From: Pontibacter liquoris
Lineage (GTDB): Bacteria > Bacteroidota > Bacteroidia > Cytophagales > Hymenobacteraceae
DNA length: 64,000 bases
Reading direction: 5' to 3'
NCBI RefSeq assembly: GCF_022758235.1
Contig: NZ_JALEBG010000001.1
Location: 930,001-994,000 of the forward strand
This document shows positions 1 through 9,917 of this stretch, one piece after another. The notes under the pieces were generated by a model that saw only the letters and a list, made by a program, of their open reading frames with translations, made no database searches and was not told the DNA's origin. Within the stretch, counting starts at the first letter, position 1, and each line of letters opens with the position of its first letter. A program made the position numbers and the translations under genes.

Positions 1-2577
1 GTCTACGAAATAGGCAAAGTGCAGGTGTTTGTGTTCGTTATCACACAGGGCAATGTAGATGTTGCGGGTTTCAATGATCTTGCTCAGCTCGCGGTGGATG
101 GCCGAGTAGAGCGAGTGCAGGTCTTTGCTGCTAATGGCCAGGTTGGCAATGCTATAGTATACCTTCTGCAGGCGCTCGGCTTTGATCCGGTCGGTAATGT
201 CGTGCAGGATGGCGCGTGTGGCTACCGGGCGCCCGTCCTGCCAGCTGCAGGTGATACTGCCGATCAGGTGTACCGGTTTGCCGGCCTTGGTCAGGAACAC
301 GGTCTCGATCTTGTTCACATTCTCACCTTTGTACAGGTTGCGCAGCTGGTAAATAAGCTTGGCCTTGTAGTAGGGGTGCACAATGTCGTTGAGCGTGAGC
401 GACTCGATGTCCAGGTCGGTATAGCCGAGGCGCTCTTTCCAGGCCTTGTTCACAAAAATGAATTTGTTGTCGGCCGAGATGTTCTGGATCAGGTCATGGG
501 CATTGTCGAAAAGATCCTGTAGGCGTATCTTGTTATCCTTCAGGGCCTCCATGGCAATGCGCTTGTCGGTCATGTCCTTGCCTACGCTGGTCATGCCGGT
601 CACTTCGCCGTCGGCGCCATACTCCAGCATACAGTTCCAGCGGATGGTTTTCAGCTGGCCTGATTTGGTGACCACATCGCGCTCATAATAGGCGTTGAGG
701 TGGCCGGTCTGCAGCGCTTTTTTGAACTCTTCAAAGCGGTGCTTCCGTTCCGGGGCCGAAACCAGCAACTCGTAAAAATTCTGCCCGATCAGTTCTTCGC
801 GGCTATACTCCACATACTTGGGGAAGTACTCGTTGGTATAGGCAATGTTGCCCTGGGTGTCGAGGCTAAAGTATACCAGGTTTACCTTATCCAGAAAGTT
901 TCGGAACTGCTCCATGGACTCCAGCACAACCTCGGCGCGGCGCTTGGCCTGCAGATCCAGTTTTCGCTGGGTAATATCGCGCTTAAAGGCCTGCACATAA
1001 TACACATCATCGATCAGGATGCGGTTAATGTTGATCTCGGCATCGAACATGGTGCCGTCCTTTCGCCTGTTTTTCCATTCAAAGGTGATGGGCTCGCCGG
1101 TAGCCAGCAGCTGGCTGATCAATGCTTTTACCTTATCGGTGGAGCGTATTCCGTCGGGTTGAAATTCAGGGGAGAAATCATTTGGCGTACGGCCGATCAA
1201 ATCTTCGCGGTTGCAGCGGAAGAAATCGAGGGCTTTCTGGTTACACTCCTGCACAATCCCATCTTTGTTAAACAGCAGGATGGCATCATACGAGGATTCA
1301 AAAAGCGATTTATACTTGTCTTCGGTGGTAATGAGCTGTTGCTGCAGTTGGTGCCGTGAAATATAATTGCCTACTGCTCCGCCAATAAAGTCGAGCAGCG
1401 CCCGGAATGACGGGCTTATCCGGGAGGGTTCGGCCGGCCACAGCGCGACCATGGCCAGTAGTTCCTGGTCGCTGGTGATGGGTACAAACGTCATGCTGCG
1501 CCCAAGCTGCGCCTGCATTACCTGTGAGGCATCTGCCCATGCTTTGCGGCGGGAGGTTGCATCGGCTTGCCCGGCCAGTTCCAGCGGTATTGCATCGGGA
1601 AGGACCGGAGCCTGGGTTTTATCGTTTGCGTAGGCGAGCAGCAGCTGCCCGTGCACCGGGCAGTAAGTATACACGCAGCCGCCGGTTACATCGCTTTTCT
1701 CAAGCAGCTCATTCAGGGTCAGTTTCAGCACCTCCTGCTGGCTGGTAGACGACGAGAGCCGGATAAGCAGCTGGTTGATAAATTCCAGCTGGTTATTGCG
1801 GAAGCGTACATCCTGTTCTTTCTCTATGACGTCGTTCAGGTTTTTGGCAGAGCCAAGTATGACATCGCGCTTTTGGAAAATGCCTTTCTGCAGGGTGACC
1901 TCGATGGGCAGCAGCTCCCTGTTTTTCTCACGAAGCCACCACTCAAATTTTTGTACCGAGCCGGCAAGCGCCTGCTGTAACTGGTTTTTAAGCGAAACCC
2001 GCTCAAAGAGGTTCAGGCCAAAGCTGCGCAGGATGGAGTTGCCAAGGAGCTGTTCCTTTTCCTGTTGCACCAGGGTAGCCGCGCTGTGGTTAATATCTAC
2101 AAAGCAACCGCTGCTGTCAAGTATAAAAAGTGGCTCTGCATTGCCTTCAAACACACTGCGGTACCGGTCCTCGTCCGGCGGGGGCACCAGGGTTGACGTC
2201 TGGCCCAGATTACGAAGCTCCAGGCATACAAAGGCCGCGCCCTGGTACTGTACCAAACGGCAGCTGTACTGAAATGAGCAGGCCCCTGCTTCCGTAGCCG
2301 GCACTTCGCCGGTCAGCACTTTTTGTTCCTGCAGTTGCTCTGCCAGTTGCTTAAAGCTTGCCGGGGTAAGCCCCAGCACCTCGGCAAGGCTGGTAGCAGC
2401 CCCCGCAGCACCGGGCCGGAAAGTTGCCAACACCTGGTTTGCAGCCAACACCTGGCCGGCCGGAAGCGCCACGACAAGCCCCTGATTGGGCTGCGCTAAC
2501 TGCTCTAGCACCTCCAGCAAAGCACTTGCGTGCTGGTGTAGCTCATTCTGGGTATGGCGGTTCGGTATGTATGGCAT
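1..2577 (-). CDS. Multi-PAS/GAF sensor protein, probably a histidine kinase (C-terminus outside window)
   Basis: An open frame of 859 codons runs leftward from an ATG at 2577 and leaves the window without a stop. No signal peptide or membrane segment is visible, so it should be cytosolic. In order I see a PAS-like N-terminus (about 20-110), a PAS domain (about 138-255, FEGNAEPLFILDSSGCFVDI), a GAF domain (about 275-420), three more PAS domains (about 430-800, with repeats such as LVYFSLDTQGNIAYTNEYF) and the start of a second GAF at the edge (ARETRNIYIALCD-like region). This order is typical of Cytophagales sensor kinases, so HisKA and HATPase domains probably follow outside the window; that is inference. 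It is divergent from miaA. Confident as a PAS/GAF sensor, unsure of its output domain. Confidence 0.85.
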   Translation of the reverse strand, partial: MPYIPNRHTQNELHQHASALLEVLEQLAQPNQGLVVALPAGQVLAANQVLATFRPGAAGAATSLAEVLGLTPASFKQLAEQLQEQKVLTGEVPATEAGACSFQYSCRLVQYQGAAFVCLELRNLGQTSTLVPPPDEDRYRSVFEGNAEPLFILDSSGCFVDINHSAATLVQQEKEQLLGNSILRSFGLNLFERVSLKNQLQQALAGSVQKFEWWLREKNRELLPIEVTLQKGIFQKRDVILGSAKNLNDVIEKEQDVRFRNNQLEFINQLLIRLSSSTSQQEVLKLTLNELLEKSDVTGGCVYTYCPVHGQLLLAYANDKTQAPVLPDAIPLELAGQADATSRRKAWADASQVMQAQLGRSMTFVPITSDQELLAMVALWPAEPSRISPSFRALLDFIGGAVGNYISRHQLQQQLITTEDKYKSLFESSYDAILLFNKDGIVQECNQKALDFFRCNREDLIGRTPNDFSPEFQPDGIRSTDKVKALISQLLATGEPITFEWKNRRKDGTMFDAEININRILIDDVYYVQAFKRDITQRKLDLQAKRRAEVVLESMEQFRNFLDKVNLVYFSLDTQGNIAYTNEYFPKYVEYSREELIGQNFYELLVSAPERKHRFEEFKKALQTGHLNAYYERDVVTKSGQLKTIRWNCMLEYGADGEVTGMTSVGKDMTDKRIAMEALKDNKIRLQDLFDNAHDLIQNISADNKFIFVNKAWKERLGYTDLDIESLTLNDIVHPYYKAKLIYQLRNLYKGENVNKIETVFLTKAGKPVHLIGSITCSWQDGRPVATRAILHDITDRIKAERLQKVYYSIANLAISSKDLHSLYSAIHRELSKIIETRNIYIALCDNEHKHLHFAYFVD

Positions 2578-2793
2578 TGTAGGTGGTTGAAACAGTACTT
2601 GTTATAGATGAAGCGCTCCGGCTGCTTCATAAGAACAAAGTTTACGATTTATACTATAAATTTGCAAGTGAAATACGCTTGTAGGTGAAACAAGTGTCGG
2701 AGAATAAGAATTCAGTGCCTTTCCGCTTCAGGGGTGTGAATCTGAAAGCCTCGCGGCTCGCGCCTATACAAGCTACACGGATAGAAAATAACG

Positions 2794-3693
2794 ATGCCAA
2801 AGCACCTGATCGTAGTAGTAGGCCCTACCGCCGTGGGCAAAACAGCCTTATGTGTGCAACTGGCCCGCCACTATCACACTGAAATCATCTCGGCCGATTC
2901 GCGGCAGTTTTACCGGGAAATGCTGATCGGTACTGCCAAACCTACCCCGGAGGAGCAACAGGGCATCCGCCATCATTTTGTGGACTCCCATAGCATTGCC
3001 CAGGAATATAGTGCCGGCATGTATGAGCAGGATGTGCTGGCCTTGCTGCAGCAGCTCTTTACCCGGCACGATGTGGTGATCCTGACCGGAGGGTCGGGCT
3101 TATACGTGCAGGCGGTGCTGGAAGGAATGGATGATATGCCTGATGCTGCCCCGGAAGTGCGCCAAAAGCTGACTGCGCTGCTAGCGGAGCAGGGGCTTGC
3201 ACCACTGCTGGCGCAGCTACAGGAGCGCGACCCGGCTTATTTTGCACAGGTGGACCAGGCGAACCCCCAACGGGTAATGCGGGCACTGGAAGTATGCCTG
3301 TCCAGCGGGCAACCCTACTCGTCGTTCAGGAAAAAGGAAAAGCAGGCGCGCCCCTTTCAAACAATTAAGATAGGGCTTACCCGCGACCGCGCCGAGCTTT
3401 ATCAGCGCATCGATCAGCGCATGGACCAGATGCTGGCGCAGGGGCTGCTGGAAGAGGCAAAAAACCTGTATCCTTCCCGCCGGCACAATGCGTTGCAAAC
3501 CGTAGGGTATAAAGAACTGTTTGATTTCCTGGAGGGGGCGTATGGCTGGGAAGAGGCCGTGCGGTTATTAAAACGCAACAGTCGCCGCTATGCAAAGCGG
3601 CAGCTCACCTGGTTCAACAAAGATGCCGGCTATACCTGGTTTCATCCCGGGCAATGGGAGGAGATAATTCAATTTATAAAAGCGGAACGCTGA
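2794..3693 (+). CDS. miaA: tRNA dimethylallyltransferase MiaA
   Basis: Transfers a dimethylallyl group from DMAPP to N6 of A37 in tRNAs that read UNN codons, the first step of i6A/ms2i6A synthesis in the cytosol. The 299-residue protein has the P-loop GPTAVGKT at residues 9-16, the conserved ISADSRQFYRE segment near residue 32 that forms the substrate site, and the NPQRVMRALEV motif near residue 155. Length matches the family (about 300). The ATG at 2794 places the P-loop at the usual distance from the N-terminus. The gene is monocistronic, convergent with pfkA; no clear promoter was found in the 216 bases upstream. Confidence 0.97.
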   Translation: MPKHLIVVVGPTAVGKTALCVQLARHYHTEIISADSRQFYREMLIGTAKPTPEEQQGIRHHFVDSHSIAQEYSAGMYEQDVLALLQQLFTRHDVVILTGGSGLYVQAVLEGMDDMPDAAPEVRQKLTALLAEQGLAPLLAQLQERDPAYFAQVDQANPQRVMRALEVCLSSGQPYSSFRKKEKQARPFQTIKIGLTRDRAELYQRIDQRMDQMLAQGLLEEAKNLYPSRRHNALQTVGYKELFDFLEGAYGWEEAVRLLKRNSRRYAKRQLTWFNKDAGYTWFHPGQWEEIIQFIKAER

Positions 3694-3787
3694 ATCAGAA
3701 TTTATGAATGGAAGGAAAAGAATAACAGCTTTTCAGATGTTACTTTTCACTTCATTCATAATTCATACTTGCTGCCTGGCGCCGGCG

Positions 3788-4759
3788 CTATACCGACAGG
3801 ATATCCACCATCCGCAGATAGTAGGGGTTAATAGGCTTTATTTTGGTAATGGTATCGATAAAGGGCGTATATACCAGCTCGCCATTAATGATGCCAGCCA
3901 TTTCGTTGGTGTGCCCTGTAAGCAGGCCATCTACGCAGGCAATACCTAACTGGCTGGCCAGCATGCGGTCTGCAGCGGTTGGTGCGCCACCGCGTTGCAC
4001 GTGGCCCAGAATAGTGCAGCGGGCATCCATGTGCGGCAGGGCATCCTGTACTTTGTTGGCAATCTCGGTTACGTGGCCAGCCACATCTCCCTCCGCCACA
4101 ATCACGATAAAGGATGTTTTAGAACGGCTCCAGCCTGTGCGCAGTGCATCTACCACGGTATTAATGTTGGTTTCCGATTCCGGGATCATCACAATCTCCG
4201 CCCCACCGCCAATGGCACATGGAATGGCAATATAACCCGAGTCACGGCCCATCACTTCAATAAAGAAAACGCGGTCGTGGCTGTCTGCCGTATCGCGGAT
4301 CTTGTCGATGGCGTCCAGCGCTGTGTTCACAGCCGTATCGTAGCCAATGGTATAATCGGTTCCGTAAAGGTCGTTGTCGATGGTGCCTGGCGCGCCGATG
4401 GTAGGGATGCCGAATTCTTCGTAAAAGATATTGGCGCCGGTAAAGGTGCCGTCACCGCCAATGGCGATCAGGCCATCAATGCCGTGTTTCTTCAGTTGGT
4501 CATAGGCTGTCTGGCGGCCTTCCTTGGTCAGGAAGTCCTTGCTGCGGGCTGAGCGCAGGATCGTGCCGCCTTTCTGAATAATGTTGCTTACGGAGTGAGA
4601 CTCCATCTTAAATATATCGCCTTTGATCATGCCATTGTATCCGCGCTGGATGCCATATACCTCTAACCCGTGGTATATGGCTGTGCGCACAACCGCTCTG
4701 ATGCAGGCGTTCATTCCCGGAGAGTCGCCACCGGAGGTAAAAATACCTATCTTTTTCAT
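3788..4759 (-). CDS. pfkA: ATP-dependent 6-phosphofructokinase
   Basis: Phosphorylates fructose 6-phosphate to fructose 1,6-bisphosphate, the committed step of glycolysis. The 323 residues contain GGDSPGMNACIRAVV at the N-terminus (ATP site), IGGDGTFTGA near residue 102 and the PGTIDNDL segment carrying the catalytic Asp. The Gly residues in GGDG-T and PGTIDND are those of ATP-dependent enzymes; pyrophosphate-dependent enzymes have Asp and Lys there. The length matches bacterial PfkA (about 320). It is transcribed alone, convergent with miaA and divergent from the TerB-like gene. Confidence 0.96.
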   Translation of the reverse strand: MKKIGIFTSGGDSPGMNACIRAVVRTAIYHGLEVYGIQRGYNGMIKGDIFKMESHSVSNIIQKGGTILRSARSKDFLTKEGRQTAYDQLKKHGIDGLIAIGGDGTFTGANIFYEEFGIPTIGAPGTIDNDLYGTDYTIGYDTAVNTALDAIDKIRDTADSHDRVFFIEVMGRDSGYIAIPCAIGGGAEIVMIPESETNINTVVDALRTGWSRSKTSFIVIVAEGDVAGHVTEIANKVQDALPHMDARCTILGHVQRGGAPTAADRMLASQLGIACVDGLLTGHTNEMAGIINGELVYTPFIDTITKIKPINPYYLRMVDILSV

Positions 4760-5081
4760 GATAGCGTTTTATGTGTTATGTAGCTTAGTTGTAATTTGCC
4801 TGGCAGGCTGCTTCGCTTTTGTTTTCTCTTGCCGCAATAAAGGAATATAATTCGTCGTATTTCTATCGCAGGTAAGGTTCAAGTAAAAAAAATGCGTTCG
4901 CATGCCTCCAAAAATATAGAAAACCGTATGTAATAGCTGCATAGAAAGGTGAAAGCCAGCAGTTGGCAGGATTATCTGGCTTTTATAGCTGGAGTCCCAA
5001 CACATCACTTTAAGATGCAATAATATTTAACGCAACGATATCAATCACGAATTAATAGATTTTAAAATAGAGAGGCAACGT
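4760..5081. other. Divergent intergenic region, pfkA / TerB-like gene
   Basis: 322 bases without a credible gene. It should hold the promoters of both divergent genes, but I find no perfect TAnnTTTG box on either strand. An AGAGAGG sequence eight bases before the ATG at 5082 may act as a ribosome binding site. Confidence 0.5.
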
Positions 5082-5510
5082 ATGTTTGGTTTTTTTGAAA
5101 GCGAAGAGACAAAAAGATTAAAAAGTCATATCACCAATCTGGGTGCCCTTGCCAAAATAGACGGCCACCTGGACCCTGCTGAGATCAATTTTATTGTGTC
5201 GATAGGCAAGAAGAATGGTATGAAAGCCAGCGATGTTCGTCATATTTTGTCCAATGCTGAAAAGATTGAGCCACAACTCCCCACCAACGACTCTGACCGC
5301 TTCGACCAGATCTATGATTTGGTGGAGATGATGCTGGCCGACGGCATTGTGGACGAAACGGAAATGGATTTCTGTATCAACATGGCCGCCCGCCTTGGCT
5401 TTAAAAAGACCGTGGTCGGGGTGCTGGTGCGTAAGATCTCGCTGGGAGTGAAAGACGGGCAGTCGCGCGAAGACATTAAACACGAAGCCCAGTCGTTCCT
5501 TAACTATTAA
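5082..5510 (+). CDS. TerB-like protein
   Basis: A 142-residue soluble protein with a TerB (tellurite-resistance B) type all-helical fold. Residues about 20-130 carry the family pattern of two acidic helix-loop segments, AKIDGHLDPAEINFI and MLADGIVDETEMDFCI, which in TerB proteins line a metal-binding surface. The biochemical role of stand-alone TerB proteins is poorly known, so I assign only the fold. It is followed after 10 bases by a small membrane protein and probably cotranscribed with it. Confidence 0.8.
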   Translation: MFGFFESEETKRLKSHITNLGALAKIDGHLDPAEINFIVSIGKKNGMKASDVRHILSNAEKIEPQLPTNDSDRFDQIYDLVEMMLADGIVDETEMDFCINMAARLGFKKTVVGVLVRKISLGVKDGQSREDIKHEAQSFLNY

Positions 5511-5520
5511 TTTTTTCTGA

Positions 5521-5856
5521 ATGAAAGCTACCCGGCCTGACAGCAATGTTTTGCTTATTTTTTACGGTTGCCTTTTTTTACTTATTGGCTCACAGTTCCT
5601 CATGCGCGACGCCACGGTGATGTCGCACCTTTACCGGCAATTACCGATCGAGTTTCTGATGCGGTTCGGGGCATTCTGGTGCATCGGCATTATCGGGGCC
5701 GTTCTGCTGTTTTTGCTCTACATCCGCCTGGGCCGTATGTATATTTCCCATGCCGATAAACTCTATGCTATTCGCGTGAGCAAGTTCATTCTAACGTTTG
5801 TGACGACGGGCATTGCCCTCTCGCTGGTAACCATTTATATCCTGCTCTCCTTCTAG
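5521..5856 (+). CDS. Small three-helix membrane protein, unknown function
   Basis: A 111-residue protein I do not recognise. Three hydrophobic segments are visible: about 11-27 (LLIFYGCLFLLIGSQFL), 45-68 (MRFGAFWCIGIIGAVLLFLLYI) and 87-110 (FILTFVTTGIALSLVTIYILLSF), so it is probably an inner-membrane protein. The ATG lies 10 bases after the TerB-like gene, which suggests one operon. No conserved catalytic residues can be picked out. Confidence 0.7.
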   Translation: MKATRPDSNVLLIFYGCLFLLIGSQFLMRDATVMSHLYRQLPIEFLMRFGAFWCIGIIGAVLLFLLYIRLGRMYISHADKLYAIRVSKFILTFVTTGIALSLVTIYILLSF

Positions 5857-5870
5857 CAGGCCTCCCGGCA

Positions 5871-6494
5871 TCAGTCTTTGAGCCTGATTGCTATAAAGCG
5901 GCCATTCTGGTACAGATAAACCGTGTGGCTGTCCTCCATGCCAACTCCGGGGGCATCAGCGGGAGCATGGGCCGGAGCACTGGTGCCAGAGGGCCTCAAC
6001 TCCTCGCCTTTAGGCACCAGGTATACATAATAAAGGCTTTTCAGTGTGTTGCGGTCATTGAACAAAACATCCCGCTTCAGTTCTGCCAGTTCCCAATTCC
6101 CGTTTGCCGCATCCAGCACTACCACCAAAATCACGTTATTTTTTTGCTGCAGTTGCAGGACATAATCCTGGCGGTTATCACCGTTAAAATCACCGCGCAC
6201 CAGCGTGGGGCCCTGCCCATCGGCGGGGGCGTGTTGCTGCGCCGTAGCTGCAAGCGTTGGCTGCTCCCAGCCCGGATAGTGCTGCGTAAGTAACTCCAGC
6301 ACCGGCTGTGGCAGCGGGAGCGAGACAGGATGCTTGTCAATTTTCAACGCGTCTTTTCGGGTGTTTGCAATCGTATCCAGGGCGTCGGCTACCGGCTTGG
6401 TTTCGATCTGCTCCTGGGTCACCTGCTCGTTTTCAGGCGAACAGGCTGTTAGCAGGCAGAGCAGGGGCAAACAGGTAACAGGTATTTTCAGCAT
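5871..6494 (-). CDS. Putative lipoprotein with a single FG-GAP/VCBS-like motif
   Basis: A 207-residue protein with a lipoprotein signal (hydrophobic stretch then LTAC, lipidated Cys18), so it is probably anchored in the outer or inner membrane facing the periplasm. Residues about 100-125 read LVRGDFNGDNRQDYVLQLQQ, a calcium-binding type D-N-D repeat as found in FG-GAP/VCBS propellers, but only one copy is present. The remainder is not recognised. It lies downstream of the SLC13 permease in the opposite order on the same strand, 47 bases apart, so cotranscription is not certain. Confidence 0.7.
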   Translation of the reverse strand: MLKIPVTCLPLLCLLTACSPENEQVTQEQIETKPVADALDTIANTRKDALKIDKHPVSLPLPQPVLELLTQHYPGWEQPTLAATAQQHAPADGQGPTLVRGDFNGDNRQDYVLQLQQKNNVILVVVLDAANGNWELAELKRDVLFNDRNTLKSLYYVYLVPKGEELRPSGTSAPAHAPADAPGVGMEDSHTVYLYQNGRFIAIRLKD

Positions 6495-6541
6495 AGCAAA
6501 CAGGCGTTATACTTATTTGTACTCCTGTTGCAGGCGATCTG

Positions 6542-8299
6542 TTACAAGGGCCAGAAGACGGGTACCAGGAATAATATAACTAAGACAAGGAGCACAGTGA
6601 GAGGGGTGCCTATCCTTAAGAAGTCCCGGAACTTATACTTGCCAGGGCTGTAAACCAGGATACAAGCAGGTTCAAAAGGCGTTACCAGCGACACCGAGGC
6701 CGCCAGCATAATGGCAATGGCAAACGCTCGTGGGTCGGCGTGCAGCTCGGTGGCGGCACGCAGGGCAACGGGTACTACCACCAGCGCGGCAGCGGCATTC
6801 GACATAGGCTGTGTCAGCAGCACCGTCAGGACAACAAAGCCCCCCAGCACAGCCAGCTTCCCAAAATCGCCGACCAGGCTCACAATGCCATGGGCCAGAA
6901 AATCAGCAGCACCAGAGTTTTCCATGGCAGTACCAAAGGCTGTCATCCCGCCAATCAGCACCAGCAGCCTGAAGTCGATCGCTTTGTAGGCTTTATCCGC
7001 GCTGATGCAGCGGAAAATGATGCTGCACATGGCCGCCAGCAAAAAAGCAATAGAAAGCGGCAGTACCTGCATGGTGCCCAATAAAATGCCTACTACAAAG
7101 CAGGAAATGGCGATAATACCTTTGCGCTTTTTATATAACACGGGCTCAAATTCATCCAGCAGTGCCACATTGTCGGTGGTGCGCAATTGAGCAAGTCGTT
7201 CAGAAGAACCCTGCACCAGCAGCAGATCACCGAGTTGCAGGTGGATACTGCCAATTTTGGAGCGTAAAGTTTCGCCGTGCCGGGAAATGGCAATTACGAC
7301 CAGGCCATAGCGCTGCAAAAAGTTGATCTCCTTTACCGTGCGGCCGATCAGGTCCGACTGGCGCACGATCAGCAATTCGGCCAGCTTGATATTGTCTGAT
7401 TGCAGGTCCCGTTCCAGAATCACATCGGCCATGATCTGGATGCCCTTGGTTTCTTTTACCTTGATGAGGTTTTCCAGGTCGCCCTCCACCAGCAGCACAT
7501 CGCCGATGTTGATGCGGGTACGGAAGTCGGGCAGAAAGTTTTCTTTGCCCCGGATAATGTTGAGCATCCGGAAGTTAAGCGATGCCAGATCGGAGGCAAA
7601 CACCAGCTGCCCGTCTAGCGGCGAATCCGGCAGCACCACGATCTCGGTCAGGTAGCGCTGTAATTTATACTCTTCGGTCAGTTGCTGGTCATCGCGGTTG
7701 GGGAGCATGCGCTGGCCGACGGTGAGCATGTATACCAGGCCTACTAAAAAGATAACCGTGCCGATACCAGTAATCTCGAACAGTCCCACCGGGGCTAAGC
7801 CCACTTTGGCAATATAGCCGCTCACGGCCACGTTGGTAGAGGTGCCGATCAGCGAGCAGGTGCCGCCAAGTATAGCTGCATACGCCAGGGGCATGAGGAG
7901 CTTGGAAGTACTTTGATTGATGCGGCGGGAAAGCCCTACCAGGGGCGTCACGAACATGGCCGTTACGGTGGTATTGTTCATAAAGGCAGAAACAAAGCCG
8001 GTGATCATCATCACGACGAGCAGCATCAGGCTGGAGCTTTTCCGGGCCAGCCGGGCCAGCCGGATGACGACAAAATCCAGGATACCTGTTTCTTCCAGGG
8101 CGGCGCTAAGTATAAAAATAGAGGCGATAATAATGATAAAATCGCTGCTGAACCCTGCAAATGCCTCTTCAGCCGTTATGATACGGGTACTAGCCAGGAT
8201 GATGAGCATCAGGAGCGTCACGATCTCAACCGGCATCTTTTCGGTCGCAAAAAGAATCACTGCTATAACCAGCAGGGTTAGCACCAAGGCTATTTCCAT
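6542..8299 (-). CDS. SLC13/DASS-family permease with two TrkA-C (RCK_C) domains
   Basis: A 585-residue inner-membrane protein of the divalent anion:Na+ symporter type. The N-terminal half has about six hydrophobic segments (residues 1-200, beginning EIALVLTLLVIAVILFATEKM), then two soluble ligand-binding TrkA-C domains (about 205-290 and 298-385, each ending in an L-G-D-L-L-L-V-G pattern), then the second membrane half (390-585). Family members carry sulfate, phosphate or dicarboxylates, and the RCK_C insert probably gates them; the substrate cannot be read from the sequence. The start ATG at 8299 opens directly into the first membrane helix. Confidence 0.9.
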   Translation of the reverse strand: MEIALVLTLLVIAVILFATEKMPVEIVTLLMLIILASTRIITAEEAFAGFSSDFIIIIASIFILSAALEETGILDFVVIRLARLARKSSSLMLLVVMMITGFVSAFMNNTTVTAMFVTPLVGLSRRINQSTSKLLMPLAYAAILGGTCSLIGTSTNVAVSGYIAKVGLAPVGLFEITGIGTVIFLVGLVYMLTVGQRMLPNRDDQQLTEEYKLQRYLTEIVVLPDSPLDGQLVFASDLASLNFRMLNIIRGKENFLPDFRTRINIGDVLLVEGDLENLIKVKETKGIQIMADVILERDLQSDNIKLAELLIVRQSDLIGRTVKEINFLQRYGLVVIAISRHGETLRSKIGSIHLQLGDLLLVQGSSERLAQLRTTDNVALLDEFEPVLYKKRKGIIAISCFVVGILLGTMQVLPLSIAFLLAAMCSIIFRCISADKAYKAIDFRLLVLIGGMTAFGTAMENSGAADFLAHGIVSLVGDFGKLAVLGGFVVLTVLLTQPMSNAAAALVVVPVALRAATELHADPRAFAIAIMLAASVSLVTPFEPACILVYSPGKYKFRDFLRIGTPLTVLLVLVILFLVPVFWPL

Positions 8300-8552
8300 A
8301 GAAAAACGTCGTGGTTAAGGATGCCTTGAGAAAGGCACGGTTTCGGCTTTTACGTGCCGGGGAGGCAGGCGGTGGTATTTTGGGTTAAAAAGATGAAGAA
8401 AAGCAGCTAAGCAAGTATAAACACGCCGCCACAGCCGCGTATAAATCGTCTCGGAGAGGGGCTTGGTTGCTGCAACGCGCTAGGGCAGCTGTTGCAGCAA
8501 ATGACAGGTGGCTTGTGTTTAAGAGAGCAGGAGCAGGCGTAAGCTAAGCGGC

Positions 8553-9743
8553 TCAGCCCACTACTTCGTCGATGGAGCGCAAGATCACGTCACACGCTTC
8601 TTTTATCTGCTCTTCGGTGATGGTGAGGGGCGGGGCAATACGCATGGAGTTGTCGCAGAACAGGAACCAGTCGGTGAGCACGCCATTGAGGATCGCACGG
8701 TCAATCACGGCTTTGAGTACCTGGAAGGATTCAAATTCGGCTGCCATCAGCAGGCCGCAGTGCCGGATGCTTTTAATGCGCGGGTGCACCAGCAACTGCC
8801 TGAACAGGGCTGCCTTTTCGGCTACGCCTGCCAGCAGGTGCTCGTCGCGGATAACCTGCAGGGTTGCCAGCGAGGCAGCACACGAGATGGGGTGCCCGCC
8901 AAACGTGGTCAGGTGGCCCAGGATGGGATCGTTCTTGAATACGGCCATGATCTCCTGCGGTGCAATAAAGGCCCCGATCGGCATGCCGCCGCCCATTCCT
9001 TTGGCACAAAGCAGAATATCGGGCTCGATGCCGAACTGCTCAAAAGCCCAGAACGTGCCGGTGCGGCCAAACCCGGTCTGGATCTCATCCAGGACCAGCA
9101 GGGCGCCGACGTCGGTGCACCGCTGGCGCAATTGCTGCAGATAACTGCTATCCGGCAGGCGCACGCCGGCTTCGCCCTGCACGGTTTCAAGGATAACAGC
9201 AGCCGTGCGGGTGGTTATATTTTCCAGGTCCGACGAGACATTATGCGTCAGCAGGCGCACATCAGGCAACAGCGGCCTGAAAGCATTCTTGAAACTTTCG
9301 CTGCCGTTTACAGATAATGCTCCCTGTGTGGAGCCATGATAGGCATTGCGGAAAGTGATCAGCTCGGTGCGGCCGGTAAAGCGCTTGGCCAGCTTAAGAG
9401 CCCCTTCTACTGCCTCGGTTCCTGAGTTTACAAGGTATACGTTGTTGAGGCGCTGCGGCAGGGTGCTGCAAATAGCTTCTGCCAGCTTAGCCTGCGGGGC
9501 CTGCACAAACTCGCCATACACCATCAGGTGCATGTATTTATCCAGTTGCTCCTGAATGGCTGCCACTACCCGCGGGTGTCGGTGGCCAACGTTGCTCACC
9601 CCAATACCCGAAATCAGATCCAGGTAGCGCCCGCCCTCGTGGCTATACATGTATACGCCCTCGGCTTTCTCAACTTCTATCATCAGCGGAAAATCTGATG
9701 TCTGCGCCTGGTGCTGCAGAAACAATTGCCTCATCGAAATCAT
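8553..9743 (-). CDS. Class III PLP-dependent aminotransferase (acetylornithine/ornithine aminotransferase type)
   Basis: A 396-residue cytosolic aminotransferase. Visible are VNSGTEAVEGALKLAKRFTG near 110 (phosphate-binding), LDEIQTGFGRTG near 220 (the Asp that holds the PLP ring nitrogen) and LLCAKGMGGGMPIGAF near 250 with the Schiff-base Lys. Class III enzymes act on omega-amino groups; the best guesses are acetylornithine, ornithine or 4-aminobutyrate, but substrate is not resolvable here. No arginine-synthesis genes are nearby. An ATG occurs at residues 1 and 4; a perfect TACCTTTG box ends four bases before the first, consistent with a leaderless start there. Confidence 0.88.
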   Translation of the reverse strand: MISMRQLFLQHQAQTSDFPLMIEVEKAEGVYMYSHEGGRYLDLISGIGVSNVGHRHPRVVAAIQEQLDKYMHLMVYGEFVQAPQAKLAEAICSTLPQRLNNVYLVNSGTEAVEGALKLAKRFTGRTELITFRNAYHGSTQGALSVNGSESFKNAFRPLLPDVRLLTHNVSSDLENITTRTAAVILETVQGEAGVRLPDSSYLQQLRQRCTDVGALLVLDEIQTGFGRTGTFWAFEQFGIEPDILLCAKGMGGGMPIGAFIAPQEIMAVFKNDPILGHLTTFGGHPISCAASLATLQVIRDEHLLAGVAEKAALFRQLLVHPRIKSIRHCGLLMAAEFESFQVLKAVIDRAILNGVLTDWFLFCDNSMRIAPPLTITEEQIKEACDVILRSIDEVVG

Positions 9744-9747
9744 AGGG

Positions 9748-9755
9748 CAAAGGTA
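9748..9755 (-). promoter_or_regulatory. TAnnTTTG (-7) box abutting the aminotransferase start
   Basis: Minus-strand TACCTTTG matches the Bacteroidota -7 consensus perfectly and ends four bases before the ATG at 9743. Transcription would begin at or next to the start codon. No TTG is found at the usual -33 distance, so this is a partial promoter match. Confidence 0.35.
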
Positions 9756-9917
9756 CGGAATTGTTCGTTTAGTAAGGCAGCTAATGGCCCCTTTGCCTTA
9801 AGTATAGGCATAACAGAGGAGGCAAGTATACCTGAAAATTCACCATCTGCGTAAAAAGAAAAGCGCAGCTGCAGAAGCTACTACATTACATGTTTTACTT
9901 AAGAAAAGGAGGAGAAT